A stretch of 64,000 nt of DNA, from positions 103,794,826 to 103,858,825 of the forward strand of contig CM070546.1 of NCBI GenBank assembly GCA_036346405.1. Direction: 5' to 3'. Positions 47,601 through 59,361 of the stretch are shown here, one piece after another. The notes below the pieces were generated by a model. The model was not told the DNA's origin, did not search any database, and saw only the letters and a program-made list of their open reading frames with translations. Each line of letters starts with the position of its first letter. Position 1 is the first letter of the stretch. Source of the stretch: Phyllostachys edulis. Taxonomy: Eukaryota > Streptophyta > Magnoliopsida > Poales > Poaceae. A program made the position numbers and the translations under genes.

Positions 47601-50600
47601 AAATGCATGGCATGGCCTATCAGAACATCCAAGATAATTCTTTAGATGTAGATGGTAGCGCTATGGAGCCTATATCGATGTAGTTATCAATTAACCATTA
47701 GGTCAATGAAAACCATCAAATAATTTTCATCTAGTCAAGATCCTCATTGTTTAGGCTCAGATCAATCACAAGAAACCTGCCTTCTGTTCATTCTACTTGG
47801 TGTATATATTTTCCAACCAGGGATTTTCTAGCCATTTGATTCTCTGGTTTTGTCCAAGTGATTAGTTTATTCTACATTTCAGGATCTGTGAATGTGTGTT
47901 TAAGATCCAGCAATGCACATAAGCTTTGAACTACCCAATGCTCTCTGCCCTTAGTATTTCATCCTGAGAAAACGTCAAAGAATAACTTGGTCTTATGTTT
48001 GTTGTCCTATAATGCACATACTTGCAGTAGTTAAAGACTTAAAGGTCAAAGGATAATTCATTATCCTGCGGAACCTCTAGTTTGTAGCTTGGTCATTAGT
48101 TTGATATGAGTTAGTTAACATTGTATCATGAAAAGGGAAATAGTTATTAGAAAAAAAATGTGATTGATATGATTAACTTGTTGATGAGGACATCCCTACC
48201 ACTACTAGGAATGAACCAATTCTGCCAAACACTAGAAAGAGCAAATATGGCCGATGAGAAGAAGTCACACAAGAATTTCCGAAATCCGAATTGCATAAGG
48301 ATTCGAAATCCTAATGGGATTAGGATTCCAAATCCTAATAAGATTAGGATTGCAATCCGAATTGCAAAATGATTTCATGCAAACCAAAGAAGAAAGGAGA
48401 AAACCGAATACAATTCGGATTGGAAAGATCAAACGCATCGCAAGCGATTTTGGGGACACAAACCTAAGGAGAAAGGAGTCAAGAAAAGGAAAGAGATAAC
48501 CTATTTAATTCGGAATAAAGGAACGGATACAGAAATCCTATTCAGAATCAGCATGAAATTCGGAATCAACAGCACAGTTTGGATAAAAAAGACCTTAACT
48601 TTCACAAAAGGACTCTGATTCGGGTGTTCTTGTGCTTGTTGGAAAGATAACTTCAAGCTCAACACAATGGATCCTCTTTTAGCCTCAGATTCGACCTATG
48701 TTGGAAGATATGTTCAAAACAATGTGACGGTTGTAAAATCAGAGTTTCTTTTTTGTTTTAGATTGTGTCCGAATTGGAGTGAGAGCTCTAATTCCGAATT
48801 AGACTAGGAGTAGGGCCTCTTGGCCAGCCATAGGGGTGGAGAGCAACTCTATATATTGAGGGGTAGAGCTCCATTGTAAATCTTAGATCACGATTAAAGA
48901 TTTTGATTGTTTTTGCATCAATAGCGTTCAACGCTTGATTTTTCCAAGAAGTTTGGTGAAGACCAATGACTTGAAGAGGAATAGGGCGTTTTCTTTCAAA
49001 GACCGTTCTATCTTTCCACTGGGAATATTGAGGGATCGGTAAAACTCTTCTTGGTGGTCGGGTGGAGTACACGTGAGATTGGACGAATTAAAGAGTTGCA
49101 AGTTTATGCATGGGCATCGGGTGAGCAACTACGATTTATCAAGTCAAACGTGTAAGTTGTTTTCGATCCTACGTCGAGAAGATCGAGCAACCCCGTATCA
49201 TCTTAGTATGAGAGCCCCGTTGACTCGATAGGATCTTTACCCTTAGTATTATATTTCATTTTTTACCCTATACACGAAAAAGCCATGCAAATTTTTTTCT
49301 TTTCGCCGTAGTACTTCATTTGTTATTCTAGTGAGTTTTGTTAAGTTTTTGTCCATTAGAATCAAGTTTAGTTTGCTGATCTTGAATTCTTTTGCGTTGC
49401 TTTTTATTTGAGCCAAGTTTGATCTTTGTTTAGGTTTTCTAGTAGTGATTATTACAAAAAAAAACCCCGAAAAAGAGTAAATTTTATCATTTGCGAACCT
49501 TTCAATCCTTTGTAAACCTAGCAAGACTAGATAAACCGTTGCTTAGGGCTGCATATTAATATTTGTGTTCTTGCCATTGTTCAAAAATCAAAAGTTGGGA
49601 AAGAAATTTTGCTTGTTTATTTGAAACAAGTGTTTCGACCATAGTTAAAAAAAAAGAGGAGAAAAAGAATAGAAAAAAGAAAAAAGAAAAAAGAGAAGAG
49701 AAAAACAAAAACAAAAGGTTGAACCCTAAAATTGAGCACAATCTCCACTCCCAATTGATACAATTGTGAGCATACCTATATTATTTGTGCAATCTTGTGC
49801 TCTAGTTTCATATAATTGCAACTAGCTAGCATCTTTCTATAACTTGTGTAATACGAGCTATTTTGTTCTTCACTTATATCTGGCATAGCTCATTCCTTGA
49901 TTGCATTAAGTTTCAATATGTTTGCGTGTGAGTTGCTTTGATTTTCACTTGTATCTTCGTGATCAGCAACTAGGTATTGAATTTTAGTTTGGATATTTAC
50001 TTAGTTTTACAATACATAGAATTTCAGATTAAGTAAGTATCCATACCAAGCTCCACATAAAAATCCGTTGTCGTGCTTTTACTTGCTCTTGAATTAGCTC
50101 AATTATCACGTTGTTCTCACATATACTACGCGGAAAGACAGAACAGTTTTTAGAAGAAAACGCCATATTCTCCTTCAAGTCGTTGGTCTTCACCAAACTT
50201 CTTAGAAGAATCAAGCAGTGAACGCTATTGATACAAAAGCAATCAAAATCTTTAATTGTGGTCTAATATTTACAATTGGGCTCTACTCCTCAATGTATAG
50301 GGTTGCTCTCCACCCCTATGGTTGGCCCTACTCATAGTCTAATTCGGAATTAGAGCTTCACTCCAATTCGGACACAATCTAAAACAAAAAGGAAGCTCTA
50401 ATTTTACAACCGTCACATTGTTTCGGACATAGATCGAATTTGAGGTTGAGAGAGGATCCATTGCATCAGGCTTGAAGTTATCTTTTCAACAAGCACAAGG
50501 ACACCCAAATCGGACTCCGTTTGTGAAAGTTATGGTCTTTTTAATCCAGACCAGTGATCCAAATCCGCGTGCAGAACGGGCGATTCTGCGATCGGAACGA

Positions 50601-52589
50601 GGGTGAAGGAGGAAATCTGGCGGTTTTTAAATTTTGAATGAATTTCAATTTGATTTGAGCGAATTTTACGAATTTGACGTGTAATGGGCGATTCTCGTCA
50701 AATCGGAGGGGGCAGGATTCTACCCCCTCCGGTTAGGTGATCCTTGATCGCATGTCTTCTTGATTCGAATAGGATTTCCTTATCTCTTCCCTTATTTCGA
50801 ATTAAATAGGTTATCTCTTTTCTTTTCTCGACTCCTTTCTTCTTTGGTTTGTGTCCCTAAAATCGCATGCCACACGTTTGATCTTTTCAATCCGAATTGT
50901 ATTCGGGGTTTTTTTTTTGTTTGCATGAAATCCTTTTGCAATTCGGATTGGAATCCTAATCCCATTAGGATTTCAAATCCTTATGCAATTCGGATTTCGG
51001 AAATTCTTGACCTCTTCCTTTGGTTTGTATCCACATGTTGCATGGTGTGTGACACTGTGACTCCTCATTGGCCATATTTGCTCTTTATAGTGTTTGATAG
51101 AATTGGTTCATTCCTGGTAGTAATAGTGGTAGGGATGTCCTCATCACTCGTATTGTCACTAATGGGTATAACTATTAGAAAATGGAATGATTAAGTTGTT
51201 GCCTATGTTTTTGCATCATATCATGCACCAAAGGCCAAGAACATTGTTAATTTCATCTCTCAATACTTATTGATTTGCATTTACTACTGATACTGTGTAA
51301 ACATTGATATTTTCTCTCAAAATATTTTCCTTTCCATAAGGTAGAATCTAGTCCCTATTTTTGTCTTTTCATGATCAAGAAATGCATACTTCAGTACTAC
51401 AACTCTATTTTCTTTTCCCTGATCACCACTCACCAGGATGGGCTTGATATTTTAACTATTTGCAATGATAGTTAATAGGCATATAATTTTCTGTATCTAC
51501 TCCTATCATAATGAAATGCTGATATGAATCATATGATACTTACTGTAGCAGGTAGTCTTAACCATGTAATTATTTGTGTTAGCTTCATGAGAATCAACCC
51601 ATAATCTATTTTGTTTGTGTATATCAAGATAAATATTTTTAAACCAAAAAATATATAAAATCTTTACAGCATTAGTTGCTGTGTCAACAAGGGTATCCAT
51701 CTGGCATTCACGAGCGAATGCTGTTTGCCCTCTTATTGAGGGGCTCAGTTCAACAAAGACAAGGTCTTTCTGGGGCCTAATCTGTCTTTTTGAAATGTTG
51801 CTTTGAACTTTCTTGCATAGTGTAAAATTTTCCATATATTGTGCAAATATCCATTGATAACAAGTTTCTTGTTTCCTTTAGTTTTGGATCTTACAATCTC
51901 CTTGTTTAGTTGCAACTCCATAATAATTGTGATTATCAGTGTGATATCCTGGATTAGTTTGCAATGTCCACAAGGTTTACTGCTCTTACTGAACTTTGTG
52001 TTAGGCACGGCACATGCTCATCATTTTTTTCCCTACACATTTGCATGCTTCATCTGGAATATAATGTTGGGCATAAACCATGTGTGATGCCAGATTTACT
52101 TTAATATGCCAGGAAGAAATGGATTGTACCTAGACAGTTAGACGGTCTATGTGTGTGTATTTTTTTAAAGAAAATATATACAGTTTCTTAGCAAGCTTCC
52201 TCTGTTATCTCAATTTGCAGGGTGCTCAGCCTTGTGCGTACTATGCCCAAAATGGATATTGCAGATATGGAGTTGCATGCAAGTATGATCACCCGATGGG
52301 TACACTCAGCTACAGTTCATCTGCTTTGCCCCTCTCTGACATGCCAATTGCTCCCTATCCTCTCGGCTTCTCTATTGCTACCTTGGCTCCATCTTCATCT
52401 TCCCCAGATCTAAGGCCAGAGTATATTTCGTCCAAAGACTCATCAGTCAATCAAATAGGATCACCAGTGGCAGCATCTGAACCTGTTGGATCAATCTTGC
52501 CAAAAGGGGTTTTCCCGCCAGACACCATCATGCGTGCTCAGACCAATACAACAGCTGGTGGTAGTTCAAGCCCCGGTGGTGGTCGCTGA
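41633..52589 (+). CDS. CCCH-type zinc-finger protein, 473 aa, five fingers, seven exons
   Basis: Exons, all with GT-AG borders and consistent phase: 41633-41723, 41823-41992, 43206-43274, 43542-43658, 43744-44028, 44375-44695 and 52221-52589. The protein begins with an Ala/Gly/Glu low-complexity stretch. It then has five C-x8-C-x5-C-x3-H fingers: DCVYYLRTGACGFGERCRYNH, VCEYYMKTGACKFGSNCKYH, ECSYYMKTGQCKFSTTCKFH, ECQYYMRTGDCKYGAACKYNH and PCAYYAQNGYCRYGVACKYDH. All Cys and His ligands are present. A Pro/Ser-rich linker separates fingers 3 and 4, and a Ser/Pro-rich tail follows finger 5. This is the plant ZFN-like (Arabidopsis ZFN1-type) class of nucleic-acid-binding proteins, thought to act on RNA or DNA in the nucleus or cytoplasm. 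Finger 2 is split between exons 3 and 4. The last intron is 7525 bp and full of transposon sequence, yet its splice sites are intact. An Oryza ortholog is very likely; I do not assign a locus name. Confidence 0.93.
44968..46686. mobile_element. hAT-like DNA transposon relic in intron 6 of the CCCH gene
   Basis: The ends are inverted: GATGCACGGACAC at the left, and GAAGCACGGACAC on the complement of the right end. Subterminal CGACACG/GTGTCCG words are dense. Flanks GGAGATAT (44960-44967) and AGAGATCT (46687-46694) could be an 8-bp target duplication with two changes. It carries a transposase fragment at 45764-45495 (minus) and a GC-rich block (46020-46500). Confidence 0.65.
45495..45764 (-). 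pseudogene. hAT/DUF659 transposase fragment
   Basis: A 90-codon stretch reads ... RFTDVLINFLAISEGAPMFLR, AINAEGEVKTKEYIYEKL and VVQVITDNAANCKGAG. The LINF.A.S.GG.MFL and VVQVITDNAANC motifs are typical of the DUF659 segment of plant hAT transposases, where the Asp of TDNA belongs to the catalytic core. The N-terminal BED finger and the C-terminal dimerisation domain are not visible, so only a core fragment remains. Confidence 0.75.
48176..51150. repeat. Large imperfect inverted repeat in intron 6
   Basis: The left arm (about 48176-49022) and right arm (about 50135-51150) are reverse complements over most of their length. Examples: GATGAGGACATCCCTACCAC against the complement of 51127-51146, ATTCGGATTGGAA near 48413 and on the complement near 50885, and the GGGGTGGAGAGCAACTCTAT block at 48834 against 50300-50316. 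A Met-tRNA-primer-like word (TTAGTATGAGAGCC, 49203-49216) follows the left arm, hinting that the arms are LTRs in opposite orientation. The spacer of about 1.1 kb is AT-rich with an A/G-rich tract at 49645-49715. Confidence 0.7.
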
Positions 52590-53200
52590 TTTTTCGTGGG
52601 CTGAGTGGAGAAATCTCTCAGCACAATTTTTCAATCACTTGACAGAGGTAGAGTTGAATCTCCGTGATTTCCCCCCTTATTATATAATATTCTGCTGCTG
52701 CTGATAATTCATTTTTATCTTACTCTCTCAACATCAGTTCTCACAGGCTCCTCCAATGTGAATAAAAAAGCTGTGGCCTCTGTAGAGAAGGCTCAGCGAG
52801 GGTGGTTTTATCTGCCATCTCAATAAAAGCATTGACAGGTTACAAGCAAGCTCGATTCACTTGCGATTTTTGCGTTCTTCTGTTCATCTCTGAAACGGGA
52901 AAAGGAAGGTTTTTGAATGTCAGGTTCGATAGCTCACATTGGCATGGTGAGACAGATCCATTCCCTCCGTAAATAATTCTCGGGCAAGGAAATTTTCACA
53001 AGCAGAAGTTACTGGGTTTTGCTCCTCCACCTTCGCAAGTTCTATTTTTCTTTTTGTTCTGTATATTGTCATATATTATATATATCATTAACAGACTTGA
53101 GACTTGAAACTACATAAGTACATATATGATATATGTGTCCATACTGGGTGCAAGGCACATTGTAATGAACACCGAACGCTTAATTTAATGAAGTCTTGCT
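52590..53200 (+). other. Presumed 3' untranslated region of the CCCH gene
   Basis: No open frame. AATAAA at 52822-52827 and other AT-rich signals further on could direct polyadenylation. The end is not resolved. Confidence 0.4.
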
Positions 53201-54570
53201 TTCACACGGAAATGCCTCTCTTATTAGCATGTCATGCAAAGCCCAGCCCACACAAACTCAGGATTCAATAATCCTCAATTAATAAAATTAATTATCTGTA
53301 ACATTCATTATGAATAATGATATTCTTAATATCCCTCGAAGATACCTTAGTACCTACAACGACCAGGCAAGAATACGATTACCTTATGGTCATACGATGT
53401 ATTATGACCACCTATGGTCGATAAAATCCACAAACATATAGATCTTATCGATTAGGGATCCTATACACTGGCTTATTCACGCGTGATTGGTAATACACAC
53501 GTGTTTTATCTTTAACATAACTGCACGTAGTTCTCTATGTCTCTGGCAATAACTACATGATGAGCGTGTATGAGGATGTCTCTCTCTTCAAAATAACTGA
53601 CATAATTTTTTATTTTTCCTGATCAGAAAAATAAATGAAAAAGAAAGGAGGTAGAAAAATTTTGGGATGATGCACATCAATTACCACTCATTCAGAAGCT
53701 TTATAAGGGGCGGTGCCGGTATACTTGGTTTCAGTGTCTTGTTTCATTATGTAAACTCATTTAATACAAGAACACAACAGTATAATTATTATTCTTTCAG
53801 AAGAAAGCTTGAACCTGTCTAAAAAAGTTCTTATATCTTCTTACATAATCTTGAATGTCGTATCCCAGCATTTATTTCATAAGCTCGATAGTAAATAATA
53901 GACGAGATTCTCAAGTAACCAATGGCGAGCTGTTGGATCAATGGATGGCTGCCAAGTATAGCTCCCTTGGATTTTTTTTTCCTCTTCAAAAGTTCAATAT
54001 TCCTCTCATATAAAATTACAGATCCACATTTACGCAACCAAAACTACTGCAACCATTGTTACAGAGATCGATGTGAAGGGATACGGGTAGGTTGCACTAG
54101 AGTTTTTGGCCTAAATGACATTGTTATGGCTGGTATTTGCAAATATAGCTCTTCTCGTGCGGTATTGTCAAAAATGGCAGCATAGACGTGCCTCCTGCCG
54201 TCACGTGTGCAATTTTGTGCTTCCCGTGCCCGGCATTTACCTCCACCGCACCCCCATTGCCCAGACTTCTCTCGTGCCGCCACGTGGCAGCTCCGCCACT
54301 TTGTCGCCCGAACAAAGGTCATTCGTAGCGTCCCTTGCTCGGACCAGCCGCAGCCGCACGCGTGTCGCCCGGACAAGCGGCCTCCGCACGCCCACACCGG
54401 ACAAGGCTCTGTCCGACCCCTCCTCGCCCAGACTACCACACACGTCGCACACGGACAAGGCTCTATTCGGCCCCCCTCGCCTAGCACCGCCACGTGGCCC
54501 ACTCCGGCACACCCCGCGCTTGGCAGTGCCTATGGATTTCCCACTGTGCTATCTACAGGAATTGCCTTCG
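53201..54570. other. Intergenic, no supported gene
   Basis: AT-rich to 54100. Then a GC-rich stretch (54180-54540) with overlapping open frames on both strands and no recognisable domain. It precedes the TATA box at 54577 and may be the upstream part of the MULE. Confidence 0.4.
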
Positions 54571-54576
54571 TTCGGC

Positions 54577-54584
54577 TATAAATA
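54577..54584 (+). promoter_or_regulatory. TATA box candidate of the MULE transcription unit
   Basis: TATAAATA in CGGCTATAAATACCGG, followed by a CT-rich start region, about 1 kb before the transposase ATG. The AT-rich array between them could be a leader intron ending at GTGGCTTCAG (55593). Confidence 0.4.
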
Positions 54585-54775
54585 CCGGAGTCGCTCTCAC
54601 TCTCAGTCATTCGCAATTTCGTTCTCATTCTCGGCTCGTCGCTGAGAACACAGAGAATAGAATAATTTTTTTTTGAGATTAAAGTTTGGAGCAGTTATTA
54701 GGACCGTATCATTAAAGAACGGTCCCCCGAAGGGAAGGTAATTTTTTGTCCACTGCATTTATCGTTATTACTGTG

Positions 54776-55545
54776 ATCGTAGTAAATTAGTCTTAATTAA
54801 CCAATCCTAATTAATGTGGTTTGTAGTAGTAATTAAATAGTCATAAATAATTTAGCCGTCGTTTATTCTGCTTATTATTAAGAGGTAATGAATTAGTCGT
54901 AACTAATGTATCAATAATTAATTAGTACTTAATAATTAGTGGTAATTAATTAGTCTTTATTATTTAAGTATGAATTAGTTAGTGGTAATTAATCAATCGT
55001 AATTAATTTAGTGGTAATTAGTTAGACATAATTAATTTAGTGGAAATTAACTAGTCGTAATTAATTTAGTGGTAATGAATCGATGGTAATTAATAAATTG
55101 TAATTGTTTGAATTGTAGTTTATTAGTGGTAATTACATTAGTGCAAATGAAGTGATTGAATTTACGTGGTCATAATTAATTTGTTGGTAAGTAATGACTC
55201 GTAGTTAATTAGTGGTAACTAAATAAACGTAATTAATTACGATTGTGCATAGTTAATCATTTTAATTAATTAATCGTAATTAATTTCGTGGGAATTACAT
55301 AGGTGTAATGAATTACTCATAAGTAATTTTTTGACAAGTAATCAATTTGTTGCTAATTAATTAATTATTCGTATTTAACTGATTACTTGCATGTAATTAT
55401 TTGTGTCATGGGTAATTAATGGCAAATAACTTACTCGTAATTATTTAGTATTAATTAGTTTAGTCATATTTAATTAGTGGTAATTGAAGAAAATAATCCC
55501 ATGTGAATAGTCGTGTACAATTTATTAATTAGTGCTAATTACATA
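54776..55545. repeat. Degenerate TAATTAGTGGTAATTAAT array
   Basis: About 770 bp built from diverged copies of GTAATTAATTAGTCGTAATT-type words spaced about 12-30 bp apart, with almost no other sequence. Confidence 0.85.
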
Positions 55546-55605
55546 CCATGTTTGTCATATCATATACCATAAATCGGGTTGTTGTGGCTTCAGGTAATTT
55601 CGAAC

Positions 55606-57622
55606 ATGCAAGGCTTGGTAATGTTTTATGGCAACAGTCTCGTACGGTCCGGACCCGATGGATTGGACATGCCGAGATGCCAGTACAAGGTGGTCTGGGT
55701 GGAGGGGCTCGATACGATGAATATTCACGAGCTTAGGAGCTGCATCCGGAGGTAGTTCGATTCGGAGCCAACGATGAAGAAACTTGTCATCGAGGGGATC
55801 ACCTGCGCGAATAGGGGAGGGCAGGGGTGTATGAGGGCTGGTCAAGGTGAATGGAAGCGTAACATGGGGTCAGTACATGCAGATTGCTTCCCAGCCCGAG
55901 ACGGCGATATACGGGAAGCCGATGGTGTACGTGAATTTCGTACGTAGGGTGCCGAGAAACCTTGATGATGCTTGTGCCTGGGGAAGCGGACAACACGTGA
56001 AGCTTGAAGACGGTAGCACGAAATATGCTGTTTTGGAGGAAGTCCATGAGAGAAGACTTGCGCATAATTTTGTGCAAAATGAGAGGGTGGAACTGTGGTG
56101 GTCGGCCCGTATTGACTGCCGCGAGTATCTACCGGACTAGCCTTTGGGGTTGGATTCCGACGAGGACGCCGACCCAGGCTCGGATGGTAGCGAGGAGGAC
56201 ACACCCTAGGGTGGTGGTCCAACCGGCGGAATTGTGTCATCAGAGGTGCCTTATGTGGCATCGAGACTTGATGATATCGCGGAGCATTCACTCGTACTGC
56301 TGCAAGAAGAAGGGTCCCAGTGCGGTTTGATGCCGACACCCTCTTAGTTGGACAGCACTTCCCTAGCAAGGTGGCCGTGCAACAAGCTATAGCACGGTAT
56401 GCCTTTTCCATCAGTCGTGTGTATCGGGTGCACCAGTCTAACCCAGGACATGATACATTGTAGTGCGTAGTGGAAGGCTACCTTGGCAAGGTCAGTGCTC
56501 ACCGAGCAAAGTTCTTCAGCTTGGTCTTCACAGTCAAGGCGGTGGCCAAACACACTTGCGAGCTTAGCGAGCCCCTGCGGCAGCATCAGAATGCGACTTC
56601 CGCATATGTAGCAAGCCTCATCAGCCACCTAGTTGCGAAGGACACATCTGTCTCCCCCAAGATGCTGCTGTTAGAAGTCGCCAATCTTATTGGTTACCCA
56701 GTCAGCTATAGCAATGTCCGAGAATCTAAGCAGAAGATTATCGAGTCCATGTACGGGACATACGAAGAGGCGTGCAACCTTGTGGCGAGAGTGCTTCACC
56801 AAATTGCCGAAGCAAACCTTAGCACATACATAAACAAGATTGAAAGTGAATATGTTGATGGAGGCCCCAATTGCTTCATACTGGACTGGGTGTTCTAGGC
56901 TTTTGCTTAGGCCATAGAGGGATTCAAGTTCTGTCGTTCTGTGCTCACGATAGATGGAACTTTCCTCACGGGGAGGTACAAGGGAAGCATTCTCACTGCG
57001 GTGGCGGCCGACGCGAATGACCAGCTTCTCTTAGTTGCTTTTGCCATCGTAGAGAATGGGAACACAACCAGTTAGTTGTGGTTCCTAGTGAATGTGAAGT
57101 GGGCGGTTGTGGGAGACCGACCCAACGTATGCCTTATCACGGAGCATAATGTTGGGTTGTTGTCGGCTCTGAACACCATGAAGAATGGGACGGAACCCCC
57201 TCACCACTGGAACGACGTGGAAACCCGGTGGTGCATGAGGCATCTTGCATCAAACTTCTTCAGGTGGTTCCGTAACCAGGAACTAATATAAGCGTTCAAG
57301 GCGTTGTGCATGCAGAACCAGAGACGGAAGTTTGAGTCCATTTAGACAGACCTCGAACATCGGACTACGAGGCATACAAGGGAGTCCCCCCCCCTCCGGA
57401 GGCACAGGAGGGACGGTAGGCCGCGAGCGGGCAATCCAGCAGCACCATAAGTTTCTTGCAGTGGATTAATCTGCACACTCCCGAGTTGGAGAAATGATCC
57501 CTGCTCTGTGACACAGACGGTGCGAGGTACAGAATTATGATGACCAACATGTCTGAGGTGTACAACAGCGTGCTGAAAGGTGTGCGGAGCCTTCCTATCA
57601 CCGTGATCATTGAGGAGATATG
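55606..57622 (+). pseudogene. Mutator-like (MULE) transposase, N-terminal and catalytic part
   Basis: The frame opens at 55606 (MQGLVMFYGNSLVRSG), after a plausible acceptor, and shows SCIRR, then after a shift WGQYMQIASQPETAIYGKPM and ELWWSARIDCREYLPD. An acidic linker leads to RFDADTLLVGQHFPSKVAVQ, the MuDR DNA-binding region. The catalytic MULE core contains FKFCRSVLTIDGTFLTGRYK (first Asp) and VAFAIVENGNTTS, followed by WNDVETRWCMRHLASNFF. The reading then reaches YRIMMTNMSEVYNSVLKGVR and breaks off at 57622, where an insertion starts. In-frame stops include 55753, 56138, 56207, 56461, 56896, 57073, 57289 and 57343, and there are at least two frameshifts. The C-terminal part resumes at about 60.8 kb. 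Confidence 0.82.
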
Positions 57623-58845
57623 TGTAAGATCGAGGAGGCCGACTAGAGGGAGGTGAATATGCGGTTTTTAAAATCTTTTGGCTAAAATCGAGTTTTATGC
57701 GGAATTGTAAATCAATTTGGTTTTGCTAAATTTAAACCTAAATCAACTAATCTTGACTAAGTGCATCAACAATATAAGACTGTTGATAATGATAGCAAAC
57801 ATACAAAGATATGTAAGAAATTTAATTCTAGGAATATAAATTGCACAAAGTAAATCACAAGAGAGCAAATCACAATGACACAAGGACATTTTATCGTGGT
57901 GTTCGGAGACTTGCCGGTCTCCCCTAATCCACGTTGAGGTAAGCCCAAATGAATTGGACCGGCTCCACGAATTAAGCCAAACACCTCAATTCCACTAGTG
58001 GTAGCTCTTTCCCGCTTTGGGTAGGTGAGCTACAATCTTCACAACACACCGAGCCTTCTCACAAGTTTATTGAGAAGATCACTAAACCACGACGCCTCCA
58101 CGCCGTCTAGGTATCGGCAAACACCAAGAGTAATAACCAAGCCCCTTACTTGACTCTCACCACGTGCAACGAATGCACAAGCTCAAGTGGATATGAAATC
58201 CACCTCTAGATGCAACACATGTAACTAGAGACCTCTCTCCTTGCTCACAAGGTGCAACACATGTACAATTGAGAGGAGAAGCTCACACTAGCTCAATAGA
58301 ATGAAATAGGATGCCAAATATTATCTCTCAACTGGCCAAAGGGGTATTTATAGCCCCCATCACAAAAACTAGCCGTCGGGAGCAAAATTCAGCAAAACTT
58401 AGCAAATGCGGTAGTACCGGTGTACAAACCCGATATTGCTGTTTTTATTGTTCAACGGTCGAAAAGGGTGTATTAAATACTAAAAAATTAGCCGTTAAAG
58501 ATTTTAGTGCGGTAGTACCGTAGTACAAATCCGGTACAATGTTTGGGCGGTCATACCGCATCTCAGGGCGGTACTACCGCAGACAATTTTCAGCACAAAC
58601 GACACTCAGGAAAAAGGTCATAACTTTGACTCTAATGTCGGAATTGGGTGATCTTGGACTCTATGAAAAGCTTATTTAGAGGGCTACAATACCCATCTAT
58701 TTTATTGATCTCAAACACATTTGATCAAATCACGAAGCACAACTCCAAAGAGTCAACACACGACCTAAGTCCAAAAAGAGCAACGAGCAATCTTAGACCA
58801 TGCCAAGGAATGATGCATGACCCTCAACAATTTGTAAAACACATT

Positions 58846-59045
58846 TGAAAGCTTAGATCATAGCACAAGGAGTATGTACATGGACTTCAACCATTTGCAA
58901 AACACATTTGCAAACTTAGATCGTGCCACAAGAAGTAGGTACATGGACTTCAACCATTTGCAAAATACATTTGCAAAGTGTAGTCACATGCTACAAAGAT
59001 TAAATGTATGAGCCTAAGCTATTTGCAAAACACTTTTGCAAATAA
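58846..59045. repeat. Minisatellite, about 64-bp unit
   Basis: Three to four diverged units, each with AGATCNTNNCACAAGNAGTA, then GTACATGGACTTCAACCATTT, then GCAAAACACATTTGCAAA. The MULE-MITE interrupts the last unit. Confidence 0.75.
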
Positions 59046-59055
59046 TAGCATCATG

Positions 59056-59361
59056 GATTTTTTTTATTAATTAATCCTTTTTTAAATTTTATTTTAAAGT
59101 TAACCCCCGACGCACTTTATTTCCAATTCTGACCCCTTTGGTCATGCCACCACCCGTGGCGTGACAGTGTTGTTTGGTCACGCCACGACCAGTGGCGTGA
59201 CCAAAAGTGCTATTTAGTGAATTTATCCTATGGCGTGACAGTGTTGGTTTGTCACGCCACGGGTGGCGGCGTGATCAAAAGGATCAGAATTGGAAATAAA
59301 GTGCGCCGGAGGTTAACTTTAAAATAAAATTTTAAAAGGGGTTAATTAATAAAAAAAGTTC
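59056..59361. mobile_element. MULE-type MITE, 306 bp, complete
   Basis: Long terminal inverted repeats of roughly 130 bp each: GATTTTTTTTATTAATTAAT at the left, GAACTTTTTTTATTAATTAA on the complement of the right end. They continue through TTAAAGTTAACC, CACTTTATTTCCAATTCTGA and CACGCCAC words. A perfect 10-bp target duplication, TAGCATCATG, flanks it (59046-59055 and 59362-59371). The 9-11 bp duplication length is diagnostic of Mutator-type insertion. It serves as the reference copy for the related sequences at 31.5, 32.2 and 40.7 kb. Confidence 0.85.

Noticed and set aside
54059..54645. Open frames of 147 and 176 residues on opposite strands
   Set aside because: Both strands are open over the same GC-rich block, with no domain; probably upstream sequence of the MULE.
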